Of a stretch of DNA of 64,000 nt, positions 42,898 to 54,105 are shown piece by piece. Made by a program: the position numbers and the translations under genes. Position 1 is the stretch's first letter. Each line of letters opens with the position of its first letter. Origin of the DNA: Gordionus sp. m RMFG-2023 (lineage: Eukaryota; Nematomorpha; Gordioida; Chordodea; Parachordodidae); the NCBI RefSeq assembly GCF_954871325.1, contig NC_088777.1, forward strand, positions 37,115,366-37,179,365, read 5' to 3'. The notes below the pieces were generated by a model, which worked only from the letters and a program-made list of their open reading frames with translations, ran no database searches and had not been told where the DNA came from.

Positions 42898-44089
42898 CAT
42901 TTTATTAATAAAAATGCTATATTTAAACATCGTTGATATGATTAAATATCAGTCATTATTATTTCACATCCCACATTGATTTTTTCTATCTTAAATGGAA
43001 AAAAAATCCAAAATGAATATATTCCAAATTAGGCAATTTTTTATATCTTTTATTGATTACATTATACGAGTCAGTCGGCAGTATTTTTTTTTATAAACTT
43101 TATTTAAATTTTTTATTGCAGGAAATTAGTTAAAAAAAATACGGATTTATACCTTAAAAATTTTAAACCCAATGTTAGTAAGTATTCTAACTCATGTTGC
43201 TCTCTTTTAATCTACCTTTATTCGATTAATCTATTATTTGAATGCATTTGAAAATTTTTTTTCGAAATTTATTTTTATTACGCCGTTCGAATTTTATACT
43301 TAATAAATATTATATTAAATTATCATTTATATTGCTCATGTAAAACAATTGATCAGGTTGTTACATTTATAGAAAATATTTGCGAAATACTATTTATTAT
43401 TATATATTAACACATTGAAGATCGCTATTTGCATAATTAAAATTATATTACGATGAGAGTATTTTATGTACATATGTTAGGGATAGCATAAATTAATTTT
43501 TATAATCACCCGTGTTTTTCTCCTTAAAATAGCGTGCATTTTAAACTTTTCATTCATATTCATTTTTCTATATTACGATTGGATAATAAAATAACCTTCT
43601 TACAGATAGAGGACAATATTTTTAATTATAATGGTTTTTAGGGCATTTTATCAAAATTATGATTAAAGTTTGCATTTAAATCATGTTTATATCCTAAATG
43701 TAAATTTTCCTAATGAATGAGAAACTCATCATTATGTTATAGTTTATCATGAATTTTATTTTTAAAAGTCAATTTATTTGAGATACCTAACTCCTACTAA
43801 TAGCGGTCATTAATTAGATTGGAACAATGGGGTGTTTTTGTAATATCGGCAAAAAATGATGACAAAATTCGTCGACCTATTGTTGCAGGCCAAGTAATGT
43901 AAGAATGGTAAACATTAGAATCCTGCAGGGCCGCAGGTAGTCACGCCAGGAATAAAATATAGCTCTGATCCTTGGCCCGATATCAAATAAATCCCTCCAT
44001 TTTTTGCATGATTGAATAGCACAATTATAAAGATAAGAAAAGTTTTTAAAAAATCAGGTGGGAAATGTGACATTTTAATATCCTATTTT
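42898..44089. other. AT-rich stretch, nothing recognised
   Basis: A GC-richer patch at 43800-43985 (CGTCGACCTATTGTTGCAGG, CCTGCAGGGCCGCAGG) does not read through in any frame. Confidence 0.4.
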
Positions 44090-44326
44090 TAATAAATGTA
44101 GAATTTTAACACAAAAATTGCACTTTATTATTAATTTATTTTTCACATTCAAAATTATATATATTAATAATCTCATAAAAAAATCTCCAACTCATTTCAA
44201 AAAAATCACACACTGAATAAAATATTACTTTTACAATAAAAACTTATTATTAAAAGAATAATAATCTGATTGACATCTCTTGAAAATAAATAAACATTTT
44301 TATTTTTCTCTTCAACATTTGCAACA
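44090..44326 (-). mobile_element. solo LTR fossil, same family as 45402-48303
   Basis: On the minus strand the sequence starts TGTTGCAAATG (44326) and ends near CTACATTTATTA (44090). It matches the 5' LTR at 45402 along its length, with a short segment that the 5' LTR lacks but the 3' LTR partly keeps. No internal LTR-element sequence adjoins it, so it is probably the product of LTR-LTR recombination. Confidence 0.8.
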
Positions 44327-45401
44327 CTCAGAATGGTAGCCTATAACTTCTTTAGGGGTTGGTCTAGGTGGTGCCATATAAGAAAGGGTAATTAAAAAAT
44401 TAAGTTTATTGTGAATAGAACAATAGCCTTGATTCCCTTGTATTATTATAGCTATCCTATTATTTTATATTTTCACAATTTTTGACTTATTACAAATCGG
44501 TATTTGAAGAAGCTGAGATATGGAGGTTTAAATTTATTTCTGCAGATAACTTATATAGAAGATACTATGCATAAAAATAGATATTATATCTAAATTTGAA
44601 ATTATAAAGACAACGGATTATAAATTTATAGCTTACTTTATTTCGCCATGGAATAAATCTTTAAAACATTTTAACGTTATTTTCGACTTTTTATTCTCTA
44701 CTCTCAACAATTAAAATCTATCATGATTTAATTTAAAATTATATTTCTCTCAAAAGCATCATTTAACTTGTAAAATATGCATCAAATGCTTTTGCTATTA
44801 GCATCCATATTTAAAAAAAATATTTTTGGTCTATTGAGTATGAAATAGCTTATAAAAAAGTTCGGTTCCATGTCAAATCTAAGAACCGCGACCAAAACTT
44901 AAATCTTTAAGAACGGGAACCACCTTTTTTAAAAAAATTTCGAAAAATAAACTATTTTAATATCGGTTCTAATGTTGTTTTTATTTTAATTTTAAATAAA
45001 ATTCAAATTTTTATCTTGAGATTCAAAATTTTGATTTAATATTTGAAAAATTAAAAGCAAAAACTCCAACCTAGAAGTCGGCACGGACCGAACCGTAAAA
45101 ATATTTTGCATAATTTGTTTTGGTCAGTCAATATTTCGGCCGAGCCGCGCCACCTATGCTCCAACCCTCCTAATTATAGAATAATAAAATTAGAATAGGG
45201 AATCCGATGTTACGAAAAATTTTAAAAGAAATATTTATTACCAAGTGGTAAAAGAGTTTTTAAATCTAGGCCCTATGCTTTTTATAAATGGGGTTAGAAA
45301 ATATATATCAAACTCAAAAAATTTATTTCTATTTTAATGTTAAGCTTAATTATTCAGCAATAACTCTGATAATTTAATAAGTTTATTTATTATAAAAATA
45401 G
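44327..45401. other. AT-rich stretch with a possible MITE end
   Basis: GC-richer words at 44870-45165 (GTTCGGTTCC, CGGACCGAACCG, and the end CCGCGCCACCTA) resemble the ends of a decayed hAT-like MITE, but no matching pair of ends was placed. Confidence 0.3.
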
Positions 45402-45617
45402 TGTTGCAAATGTTTAATTAAAGAGAAAAATAAAAATGTTTATTTATTTTCAAGAGAGGTCAATCAGATTATTATTCTTTTAATAATATGTTTTTATTGT
45501 AAATTTTTTATGAAAGGAGTTGGAGATTTTTTTATGAGATTATTAATATATATAATATGTGAAAAATAAATTAATAAAAAGTGCAATTTTTGTGTTAAAA
45601 TTCTACATTTATTAAAG

Positions 45618-45635
45618 TGGTGCCGTGACCAGGAT
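45618..45635 (+). promoter_or_regulatory. LTR-element primer-binding site, tRNA-His
   Basis: TGGTGCCGTGACCAGGAT directly after the 5' LTR is complementary to the 3' end of animal tRNA-His (acceptor GCCGTGA pairing with TCACGGCA, plus CCA). Its position is that of the minus-strand DNA primer site. Confidence 0.75.
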
Positions 45636-45847
45636 CGAAATTTTACTGGGAAAAATATTTAAATAAAGAGAAATAAATTTATAGGACGCAGTTCCTAAAG
45701 AAGATCATTTTTATTCGGGGAAGAAACTTGAAGGATCATTCGAATCTGGATTAAAAAGGTGAATAAAAATATATTGTCTTTGTTAAATATCTTGTTGCAC
45801 ACAATGCAATTATTGTTTAGGATAAAATTTTTATTATCAATATTTTA

Positions 45848-46495
45848 ATGAGAACATGGTTTATTTTTTTATTAGTAATCATAGGAATTTTAACCTTAAT
45901 AAAATGCATTTATAAGAATAATTTTGTTAAAGTATTTAATTCGAGTTTTGATAAATTGAATGTGACCAATTGTGTGGTTACAGCTCTAATTTTTTTCATC
46001 TTATATATTTCATTGATTTTTATTGTATATTTAATTAAGATAATTAAGAATAAGTATTTTACAAATAAAGTGAGTAAGTTAGATGATTTTAATGTTGTGG
46101 ATTTGAATCCTATGTCATCTGATAAATTTTTAGATTTTTCTGAAGATCTAAAAAATAGTTTAAATTTGATTCTAATTGAACTTAGAAATTTAAATATCCA
46201 GAAAATAAATAATTCCAGTGGGAATAAGAAGTCAAATACTAGTGAAGTGCCCATTGTTGGTAAGAGTATTATGATGTCAAAAGATATAAGTGTTAGTTTA
46301 GATTCATTTATGAGTGAAATTACAGAGAAAATTTCAGAAATTGTTATTAATAAACCTGTGAAGGTTGTAAAAGATCATGATGTTACTAACAATGTTAAAA
46401 GAAATGAAAATGAATATGTAATTTCAAATGATATAAAAGAAATTAAAGAAAATTTGAAAAATATTTCTAAAGATATAGATACAATTAGGAATTAA
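45848..46495 (+). pseudogene. Gag-like region of the LTR fossil, N-terminal part
   Basis: An open stretch encodes two hydrophobic segments near its N-terminus (about residues 5-20 and 42-66), then a hydrophilic, Asn/Lys/Ser-rich, probably helical region. Membrane segments are not usual for Gag. I recognise no domain by sequence; the call rests on its place between primer site and zinc knuckles. Part of a broken element. Confidence 0.5.
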
Positions 46496-46516
46496 AATCA
46501 CAATCTTAGTGAAAAT

Positions 46517-46876
46517 TGTGATATTTGTGGCCGGAGGGGTCATAGTGGGAAAAATTGTTTTTCACGTGAACGAAAAATTAATGAAAATATGAATGTAAAA
46601 GTGAATGATAAAAATGATATAATTTGTCATCGGTGTGGTTTTACCGGTCATATAAAGAAAAATTGCATAGTGAAGGAAGCCAATTTTAAAGATGGTTTTC
46701 CCAAGAGACCACCGGTATTAGTAAATCTCGTGGTACGTAATATAAAAAATTCTATTATTTTAAATGCAAGTGAAAAAGATGTGAGCAATAAAGATAATGA
46801 CCGAATGTGTTTTAAATGTGAGAAAATGGGTCATGTGGCCACGAATTGTGTTCAATTTGTGAACGAATTACAATGA
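46517..46876 (+). pseudogene. zinc-knuckle (nucleocapsid-like) region of the LTR fossil
   Basis: Three C-x2-C-x4-H-x4-C knuckles are visible between 46517 and 46849: CDICGRRGHSGKNC, CHRCGFTGHIKKNC and CFKCEKMGHVATNC. These are the RNA-binding motifs of LTR-element nucleocapsids. The region belongs to the broken element described above. Confidence 0.8.
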
Positions 46877-46895
46877 CTATATGATTTGAAAGAGA

Positions 46896-46979
46896 ATCAT
46901 ATAGAAATTAAAAAATCATATAGAAATTGAAAAATCATATAGAAATTGAAAAATCATATAGAAATTGAAAAATCATATA
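46896..46979. repeat. 20-bp tandem repeat in the LTR fossil
   Basis: AAAAATCATATAGAAATTG recurs four times at about 20-base spacing just after the zinc-knuckle region. Confidence 0.8.
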
Positions 46980-47752
46980 TTAATACTAAAATTTGTAATA
47001 TTTATATATAGTGTTGTTAAAGATAATTCCAATATATTTAATAAAAAAAATATTGATATTCAGAGGCCATTAAATTCAGAGTTTTAAAATATAATAAATA
47101 TAATTCAGTTGATTAAAATGAATAAAATTTTAATGAGTGAAAGAGAAATTAATCATAAAAATTTTTGATAAGGGTAACATATGGGAAGAAAAGTTTTATT
47201 TATCTTAAGCAATAGAGAAGAATATTTTAATTTAAGAATTAAATTGTTATCAGTTAAAGAAAACATCTATTTTAATAAAAGTTCATGGGAATAATATCAC
47301 GTGACATGGTATTAGAAAGTTCAATGAAATACATTCTTTTGTGTAGATTAATTTTTTAAAAAAAATGTATTTTTTTTAATTTAAAGAGACATTGTTGTGA
47401 AACAATGTAAAATTAAATTTTTTTTTAATATTATGTGATAAAGAAAAAACTCTTAAATAAAAGTCGGTGGACAATAAAAGATTTTATAACTTTGACCTTG
47501 TGAAGAATTATGTAAAATAAAAGAGTTTTAATAAAGGATGGAATATGATGTGATGATATAATAGTTATAATTATAAATTTAAATTTTTTATAATTATCGG
47601 CACATCTTTATATTTTTTTTTGTAACAAAAAATATGATTTTGGTGATATTATATATATAAATATATTGTAGTTTTGTATTTTTGCTATATGGCATTCTTA
47701 ATATGTTTTTTGTGGTTCATATTATTTTCTTAATGGATATAATGATAATCCA

Positions 47753-47870
47753 TGTATGTAATTTTAATAGTGATAATTATAAAGATATAAGGATATTCAA
47801 TGTATGTGGTTCTAATAGTGATAATTTTAAAGATATAATGATATCCAATGTATGTAGTTTTAATAAGTGA
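47753..47870. repeat. 51-bp tandem repeat, nearly three units, in the LTR fossil
   Basis: Units share GTATGT-x-x-TT, TAATAGTGATAATT, AAAGATATAA and GATAT-CAATGTATG. In the plus frame they give a 17-residue repeat (NVCGSNSDNFKDIMIS-like). Likely non-coding internal sequence of the element. Confidence 0.7.
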
Positions 47871-48303
47871 TAATTATAAATTATTTTTTTTTATTCCTAT
47901 TCGTATTCTTTTATTTTGTTTGTGGTCAACTATTTGTTTTATAATTGAACATTAAGAAAAAGAAAATAATTTTAAAGGATTGTTGAATCCAAATTTATAT
48001 GTATTATAAAACAAACAAAATATATTAATTATTATAATCCGCATGTCGAAAAAAAGACAATTCAAGAGTTAAAAGTCGATGATATTCAAAGGTACGATTC
48101 GATAAATGACGAGGAAATGATCAATGTCCTAAAAGAACGATAATTATATGGTATCTGGGTTTTTGAAGGGTGGGCCTGTTGCAAATGTTGAATTAAAGAG
48201 AAAAATAAAAATATTTATTTCAAGAGATGTCAATCAGATTATTATTCTTTTAATAATATGTTTTGATTGTAAAAGTAATATTTTATTTAGTGTGTTTTTT
48301 ATT

Positions 48304-49608
48304 AACTGAGTTGTATATTTATGAATTGGAATTTGAATTATTTGATATTCGATTTTTATGATTATACTATTGGAATTTATTAGATGAAAAATAAAGTGTA
48401 TGAGGGATATTTTTTGAGAAAGGTTTAGGGATAATCAAACGCTCCCTTTACTATGTACAGAGGATTAATAAAAGACGGGGCTCACAACTTAGGATGATGG
48501 CTCCGGAATGAATAATCCAAAAATTTTTGCCCACAAGATGAATTTGAACTTTTTCGCTTGGATGAGCATCGACATCTACCTTCCAATAAGATAATCAAAC
48601 TTTGAAGACTTAATGTGAAAACTAGTAAGTCCTTAACTTATCAGCGTGAACATAGTAAGGCTATAAAAAAGTTACATGAAATAAAAACCTGTATTAAAAA
48701 AGACTAGTTTATTAAGAAACATATTCAGGATCGAAAATATTTCTCAAAATCTAAAGTGGAATGCTATAGACAAATAAATTACTACCCTTTCAGTGAAGCT
48801 GAGGAGATGGATATCAAGGTTGATGTCTGAAAATAAAATGCTAGTAGGACACTTTTACCTGAAAGACAGAATGTAAAAAATAATCTTAATATTATATGTA
48901 TTTTGTTATATTAATACAATAAAAATAATTTATATTTTTTCAAATTTAAAAAATATTTATATATTAATGTTCAGCTTATTTATTTATATTTTATTTTTTT
49001 ATTAACTGTCCCATATCATAAAACATAGGAGATGATATAGTGATATTATCAGATGTAGAAGATAAATAAATGAAATTTTTTCTCTTCTTAAAGAGGTGGA
49101 TAATAATCTTAAACAAACAATTTTCTTGGGTGTAACAGTTTATAAGATCGACTCTGTAGGGATTTGGCTAATAATTAAGAATATCAAAAGTATCTTTATT
49201 GAACCAAACAACGGTAAAATTTTAAAAATAGAGTTTGAAAGCACAAAGTTGTTGGTTGGTGTAAAATAATATCATTTATATAGTATATTTTTATCGCCAA
49301 ACATTTGTTATTATATAAAAAATCATATTAATCATTAACCGTTAATTTAATATTATTTACTTATATTTATATAACAAAATTAATATGTTTTTTTGTTGAA
49401 TGAAAGTAAATTGGTATATAAGGAAGTTTCTATTTTATTGTCACATAGATAATATACATACCATATCCGAAAGGCTTGGTTTTAAAATATAAGAATTTTT
49501 TTTTAATATGCATCGGTTAAAATATAAATAAAATGTATGCTACATGTAGAAAATTGAAGGAATGCTGAGATTTATCGTGTGGCAAAGGGGTGAGTGGAAT
49601 AAATTATT
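48304..49608. other. AT-rich stretch with a degraded coding-like patch
   Basis: At 48460-48870 several short frames look protein-like (DEFELFRLDEHRHLPSNK; LTYQREHSKAIKKLHEIKTC) with stops and shifts between. I cannot assign them; an old transposase or gene relic is possible. The rest holds nothing recognisable. Confidence 0.3.
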
Positions 49609-49770
49609 GCAATATATTGGGGAAGGGAATAGATGTTATTATTGTAAGATTGTTTCCTTATAATAGAATACAATAAATCATAACATTATTTTGGGGAAGG
49701 GGATAGATTATTGTAATGAATGTTGTTTCCTTATAATGGATTACAATAAATTAATACATTAAATTTTTTT
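49609..49770. repeat. 82-bp tandem repeat, two units, with a partial third at 50098
   Basis: GGGGAAGGGAATAGAT (49609) and GGGGAAGGGGATAGAT (49691) each lead to TTGTTTCCTTATAAT and TACAATAAAT. A third start, GGGGAAGGAAATAGATTT, follows the MITE at about 50101. The MITE may therefore have inserted into this array. Confidence 0.7.
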
Positions 49771-49794
49771 CCTTTATTTATTTTGCTATTTAAA

Positions 49795-50098
49795 AATTAT
49801 AAAAACTAACTATTTATAAAAATATATAGAATTACTAAATAAATATATATAAGTATCGAAGGCTCCAAAAAGAGTTTAATTTATTAATGAGTGTGTTCCT
49901 AAAAAACAAGTACAATTATGTTTTGTTTGAGAAATATGGATTCGCGGTATTCGTTTGTTATTTTAAATATTTTCCGTTATAAAATTTTTAAAATAGGTAT
50001 GTTGACTGAGAAAAATGCCGTTAGTAAAATTAAGCTACTGAACCTTCGATACTTATATATATAGTATATATTTATTTTTATAAATAGTTATAAATTAT
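49795..50098. mobile_element. MITE-like element with AT-rich ~60-bp inverted ends
   Basis: The left arm runs from ACTATTTATAAAAATATATA to ATATATAAGTATCGAAGG (to about 49862). The right arm is its mirror (CCTTCGATACTTATATATAT to AAATAGTTATAAATTAT). About 180 bases lie between, with no frame. No clear target duplication. Confidence 0.65.
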
Positions 50099-50392
50099 AT
50101 TGGGGAAGGAAATAGATTTGAAACGAAATCTGCACCCTTCTCCTTAAAACGTGTTGGAGGTAATCAGACTATTGATGTCTTGATCATGATTATAATTGAC
50201 AGAAATTTTTAAAATCCAGAATAAGGTAATAAAAACTATTACTAACAATGGTAGAAACTTTATAAATTATTTTAAATTTATATATAACTTTCTTTTTATT
50301 TTTTAGAATGTTTGAGGATAAAAATTCTGAAATGGATGAAGATTTTTAAAGTGTGGAATGTGGATATTAAAAGTATCATGACTAACGAAGTA

Positions 50393-51649
50393 GAAAGTTA
50401 TGATTTTCTATTACAGCATTCAAGATGTGCCTGCCACAAAATAAATTTAGTCGTCAGTTGATACTGTGAAAGCTTTAGAAAATTGAAAATCGAAAATATC
50501 CCAAAGCTCATTTCAAAAGTACCACTATAAAATGTGCCCACAAATACAGCCAATTATAATTAAAAAATTGGAAGATATTTTATATGTACAAATATCACAA
50601 GATAGAATTCATATTGTTAAATAAAATATTTAGCGAAAAATTGCAAGATATAATTTCATTAGACTTATGGGCTTTAACTCTCAGGAACGTAAACTTATTA
50701 AAGAATATAGCCAAGTAAATATCTATATAATAAAAAATACAAATTTAGGATCCACCACACTCAGTAAAATTTAAAATATATTAAGATTGATAACCTTTTA
50801 ATTTTTAATAAATATGATACTAATTTATATTTTTTACATATATTTTATCTATGTATGTATGTTCAATTTTACATATATTTTACCTATGTATGTATGTTCA
50901 ATTTTACATGTAATTTCTACATTACTACAATAAAACCAAAGGTTTTGGAACCTTTGGGATAAGTTTCATTTGGATATGGATTTTTAACTTCAACTATTTC
51001 TAAACTCATTTCAAAATTCTATGATTTTGTCGATTTAGAATCTTACCAGAAACCTCTTGTAGATGGCATTAGTAAAGGTATAATTTGATAAAAATAAATT
51101 ATTTTAAATTATAATTATAATAATATTATTGCTGCCATCCTGCATTTAAATTAAATTGGGAATGGATAAAACTGATTAATTCATTTTATAGGAAACAAAT
51201 TCCAAACACAAATATACCTATTATTACATCGAAAATCCCTTACCAATCGATTTTTTTGGAGTCAATCAATTATATTATCAGGAAGAAAATATAATAAACA
51301 AATATTTTTTAACAAATGATACTACAATAAATATATTCAATAATTATAATGATTTAAAAAAAATTATATATATAAAATAAAATACCCCTCTTCCTTCTAG
51401 TCCTCCTGTTGAGCCCTTGTGTGGTATCAGGTATTTAGGGAAGAAGAGTGGTTGTTTATAAGATTCAAATTTAGAAAATTGGCTACTGTTAAAAGCAATT
51501 AAAGAATTATATTAATTTGATGTACCATCTTTGAATAATATATATAGATTTAAATTATAAAATAAAAATCAGAGCGTTGGCTCTCCCTTTTTTTTAAATT
51601 TGGGGCGGGAGCTGGCTCCTTTTATGAAGGAGGAGCGATAACAACTCTG
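50393..51649 (+). mobile_element. hAT transposon remnant with right terminal repeat
   Basis: Scattered frames give hAT motifs in order. LLQHSRCACHKINLVVS (about 50411-50460) is the C-x-x-H-x-LN motif. ISKFYDFVDLESYQKPLVDG follows (about 51010-51070). AAILHLN with WIKLINSFYR lies at about 51132-51195. SSPPVEPLCGIRYLGKKSG and LENWLLLKAIKELY (about 51403-51515) correspond to the dimerisation domain. The right end, reverse complemented, is CAGAGTTGTTATCGCTCC at 51649, close to the end of the hAT at 18237 (CAGAGTTGTTAA). The left end was not found. Many stops and shifts; old and inactive. Confidence 0.7.
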
Positions 51650-53834
51650 GTTATTTTAAATATTCATTTTTTCTATCTTTCAAGTTATTAGTAGATAATG
51701 GTTTTATCCCTGCACTCCAACAGGATCATTGCCAAATACTTCAAGATTGCCAAAAAGGTGGCATTGATGCAAGTCGGTCTTAAAATGGGCTCAGGCCTAA
51801 ACATTTTAAAATATTTTGAGCCGGGCGAAAACCTAATAATGTTAAAAATTGAACCCATTAACCGGGCTCGGGCATAAAAATATTTTTTAAAAAAAACCAA
51901 AGTATTAAATAAAATGATATTTATTTTTGAAAAAAAACAAAGCAAAAATTGTAGCAACATATCTATCACTTCTTAACTCATGTCCGGATGGTACTATTAT
52001 ACCCTGGAAATGTTATGTAGGATCGGCCATATATTACCGTGGTTCCTTCAATATTAAATACTGATCTTACCAACAGAGAACCACAAGATTAATAGATATT
52101 CAAAATTTTCATCCATATCCATATTCCACCTCTAATTTTTAATTTTTTCGAATCAGTAGATCAAAAACTAAAAAAATTCCGTCAAATAACCCCAACCATA
52201 CCTTTAAAACAAAATTTCAAATTGTAAATATTTCGAGATAACTACGTAATGTTTTTGTTAAAATCAGATTTACTATTTTGATTTTAAAATGTTTTTATAT
52301 TTTGTACAAATTTATACATTTTTAATAGTATAATTATATATAATTTTTATCTAAATTTTAAAAAAGTATGGATTAAAATAAAATATGTGCCTATTGAATA
52401 AGAATTCTATAAGGGAGGGTGTACAAATTTTATAGGAAGTAATGGGTTAAAAGAAGTAGAGAATAAAGGGCATGGGGTAAGCATTTTTCGAAAGTGGAAG
52501 GGAAATATCGCCATTAGCTTAGCGAGGTGCTGAACAATAATTAACTGTCTTTTTCATTAATACTCAAATAAGTTTTTATCTTTAACAAAAAAATCAAATA
52601 TTAAAACTCAATTATTCTTGAATATTATAACTATTTATTCTGGTCTTTAGTGGCATACACTTTTAGGTCTCAATTTCCCACCAGTTGTTTTAATTCTTTT
52701 TTGTTTCACTAATAATCTTTCCTAATTTGATTCATATTTACTGGTAAATGTTTACAAATAAAATTATGAGGCTTAAATTCGCAGAAGGCTCATAACAAAG
52801 AAATGTAAGTATTTTAAGTAATAAGTTGATTATAATATGAAGAGAAGACTATCATAATCCATTCACCATTTCAGTTTCGTAATTTAAATTTGATAAATAT
52901 AAAATTATTAGTGAAGAGGGAATCAAAGTTTAAAAAAAAAACCTTTTAGTGGTTTTAAATAGGATTTATAATATAATTAGAATTAAGTTTCCAAAGTTTT
53001 CATAAAAAACTCACTTAATTTGCAATTTAAAAAAATGAATTCAATATAAATGTATTTTCATTGATATTTTGTAATTTTTTTTGTTTTTATTTGCAAATTA
53101 GATAATCGATATGTACTAGTTATTTATATACATATTATACATATATAAATAAAGGTAGATGAATTTTGTAATTATCATAATTCTTATTTTTTTAGGTGTA
53201 ATTAAATATACGTTTTTTTAAAATAAATGCGTATATTATGTACACTTAAATTTAATGATGTCAAGGAGTTATAGTCATACATATATTATTTTAAATTGAA
53301 CAAAGTTATAAATTGTAAATTAGTTTTATCATTTTATCTTACAAATAAATGTATTTGTTTTAAAGTCCTATAATTCAAAAATGGATTTGCGATATCGATT
53401 TATAGTTATGACAAGGATACGGCTATAAAAAATTAAAAATTATATTTTGATTTCCAAAAAGTATCCTTTATCCTTTTCTATATTTTGGTTCAATGTTGGT
53501 TTTAAAATTTTATTGAATGGTGGACTCTCCGGTCAACTTTTCTTTCAAAAATTAACATTTTCTACTAACTTTATGCCTGATTTTAGATTTATTTCAGAGA
53601 TATATGGAACTATTCCAAAAATTTAACACTAAATTTATTGAAAAACAAGTATAATTTGATAGTCAAAAATTTGTTGCAAAAATGTTCCATAAAACTTAAA
53701 TTATTTTAACGCCATCTATGAAGTAAAAATCATTTTAATTTATAAAAAATATTATATATTAAAAAGCAAAAACTATCAAAAATAGTAATTTGCATTTATT
53801 AGTTAAATATCATAATTTAAAAAATTACTATCCC
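51650..53834. other. AT-rich stretch, no genes
   Basis: A patch at 51770-51875 with GGGCTCAGGCCTAA and AACCGGGCTCGGGC words looks like a MITE end. At about 51975-52000, CPDGTIIPW on the plus strand resembles the RPDG-x-x-x-PW of the R2-like endonuclease but is too short to rely on. The remainder is A/T-rich. Confidence 0.35.
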
Positions 53835-54105
53835 ATATTTGTATTTGGGATCGGATGACGTGATGGAATCAGGAATGCTAGGACAATCGTTTTTAATTTG
53901 CGGAAAGAATTTAATATTAAACCTCCACCTACATGAAATCAAACAGGCTGTTTCGACAGTCCTAAATTTTCGGTTTGATTCTAATATCAAATTTGTTTTA
54001 GTAAAAAAGTTGACCCAAAATTTATTTGCTCAAGTTTGGTCTCGAACCTGATATCTCTGCACCTTAGTTGAAATGTTTGTGTTTGAGCTACCACGCTATT
54101 TAAAA
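53835..54105 (-). repeat. possible tRNA-derived SINE
   Basis: On the minus strand, AGCGTGGTAGCTCAAACA (54102 downward) resembles a tRNA start with A box. About 40 bases on, CAGGTTCGAGACC is a good B box (GGTTCGANNCC). Stems do not form a full cloverleaf. The following ~200 bases (an open frame on the other strand) would be the SINE body. Only one copy is seen, so the call is tentative. Confidence 0.4.

Larger units (their letters stand above)
45402..48303 (+). mobile_element. LTR retrotransposon fossil, non-autonomous
   Basis: The 5' LTR is about 45402-45617 (TGTTGCAAATG to about ATTTATTAAA). A partial 3' LTR starts near 48181 and is recognisable to about 48303. A primer-binding site follows the 5' LTR. 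The internal part has a Gag-like region (45848-46876) and short tandem repeats, and no recognisable protease, reverse transcriptase or integrase. The element is broken: the Gag-like coding region is interrupted at least once, one LTR is incomplete, and pol is missing. The LTRs differ by several substitutions and indels, so the insertion is not recent. The family (BEL/Pao or Gypsy) cannot be decided without pol. Confidence 0.78.

Noticed and set aside
51975-52000. CPDGTIIPW as a fragment of the R2-like endonuclease
   Set aside because: Only about nine residues match and neither side extends the similarity.
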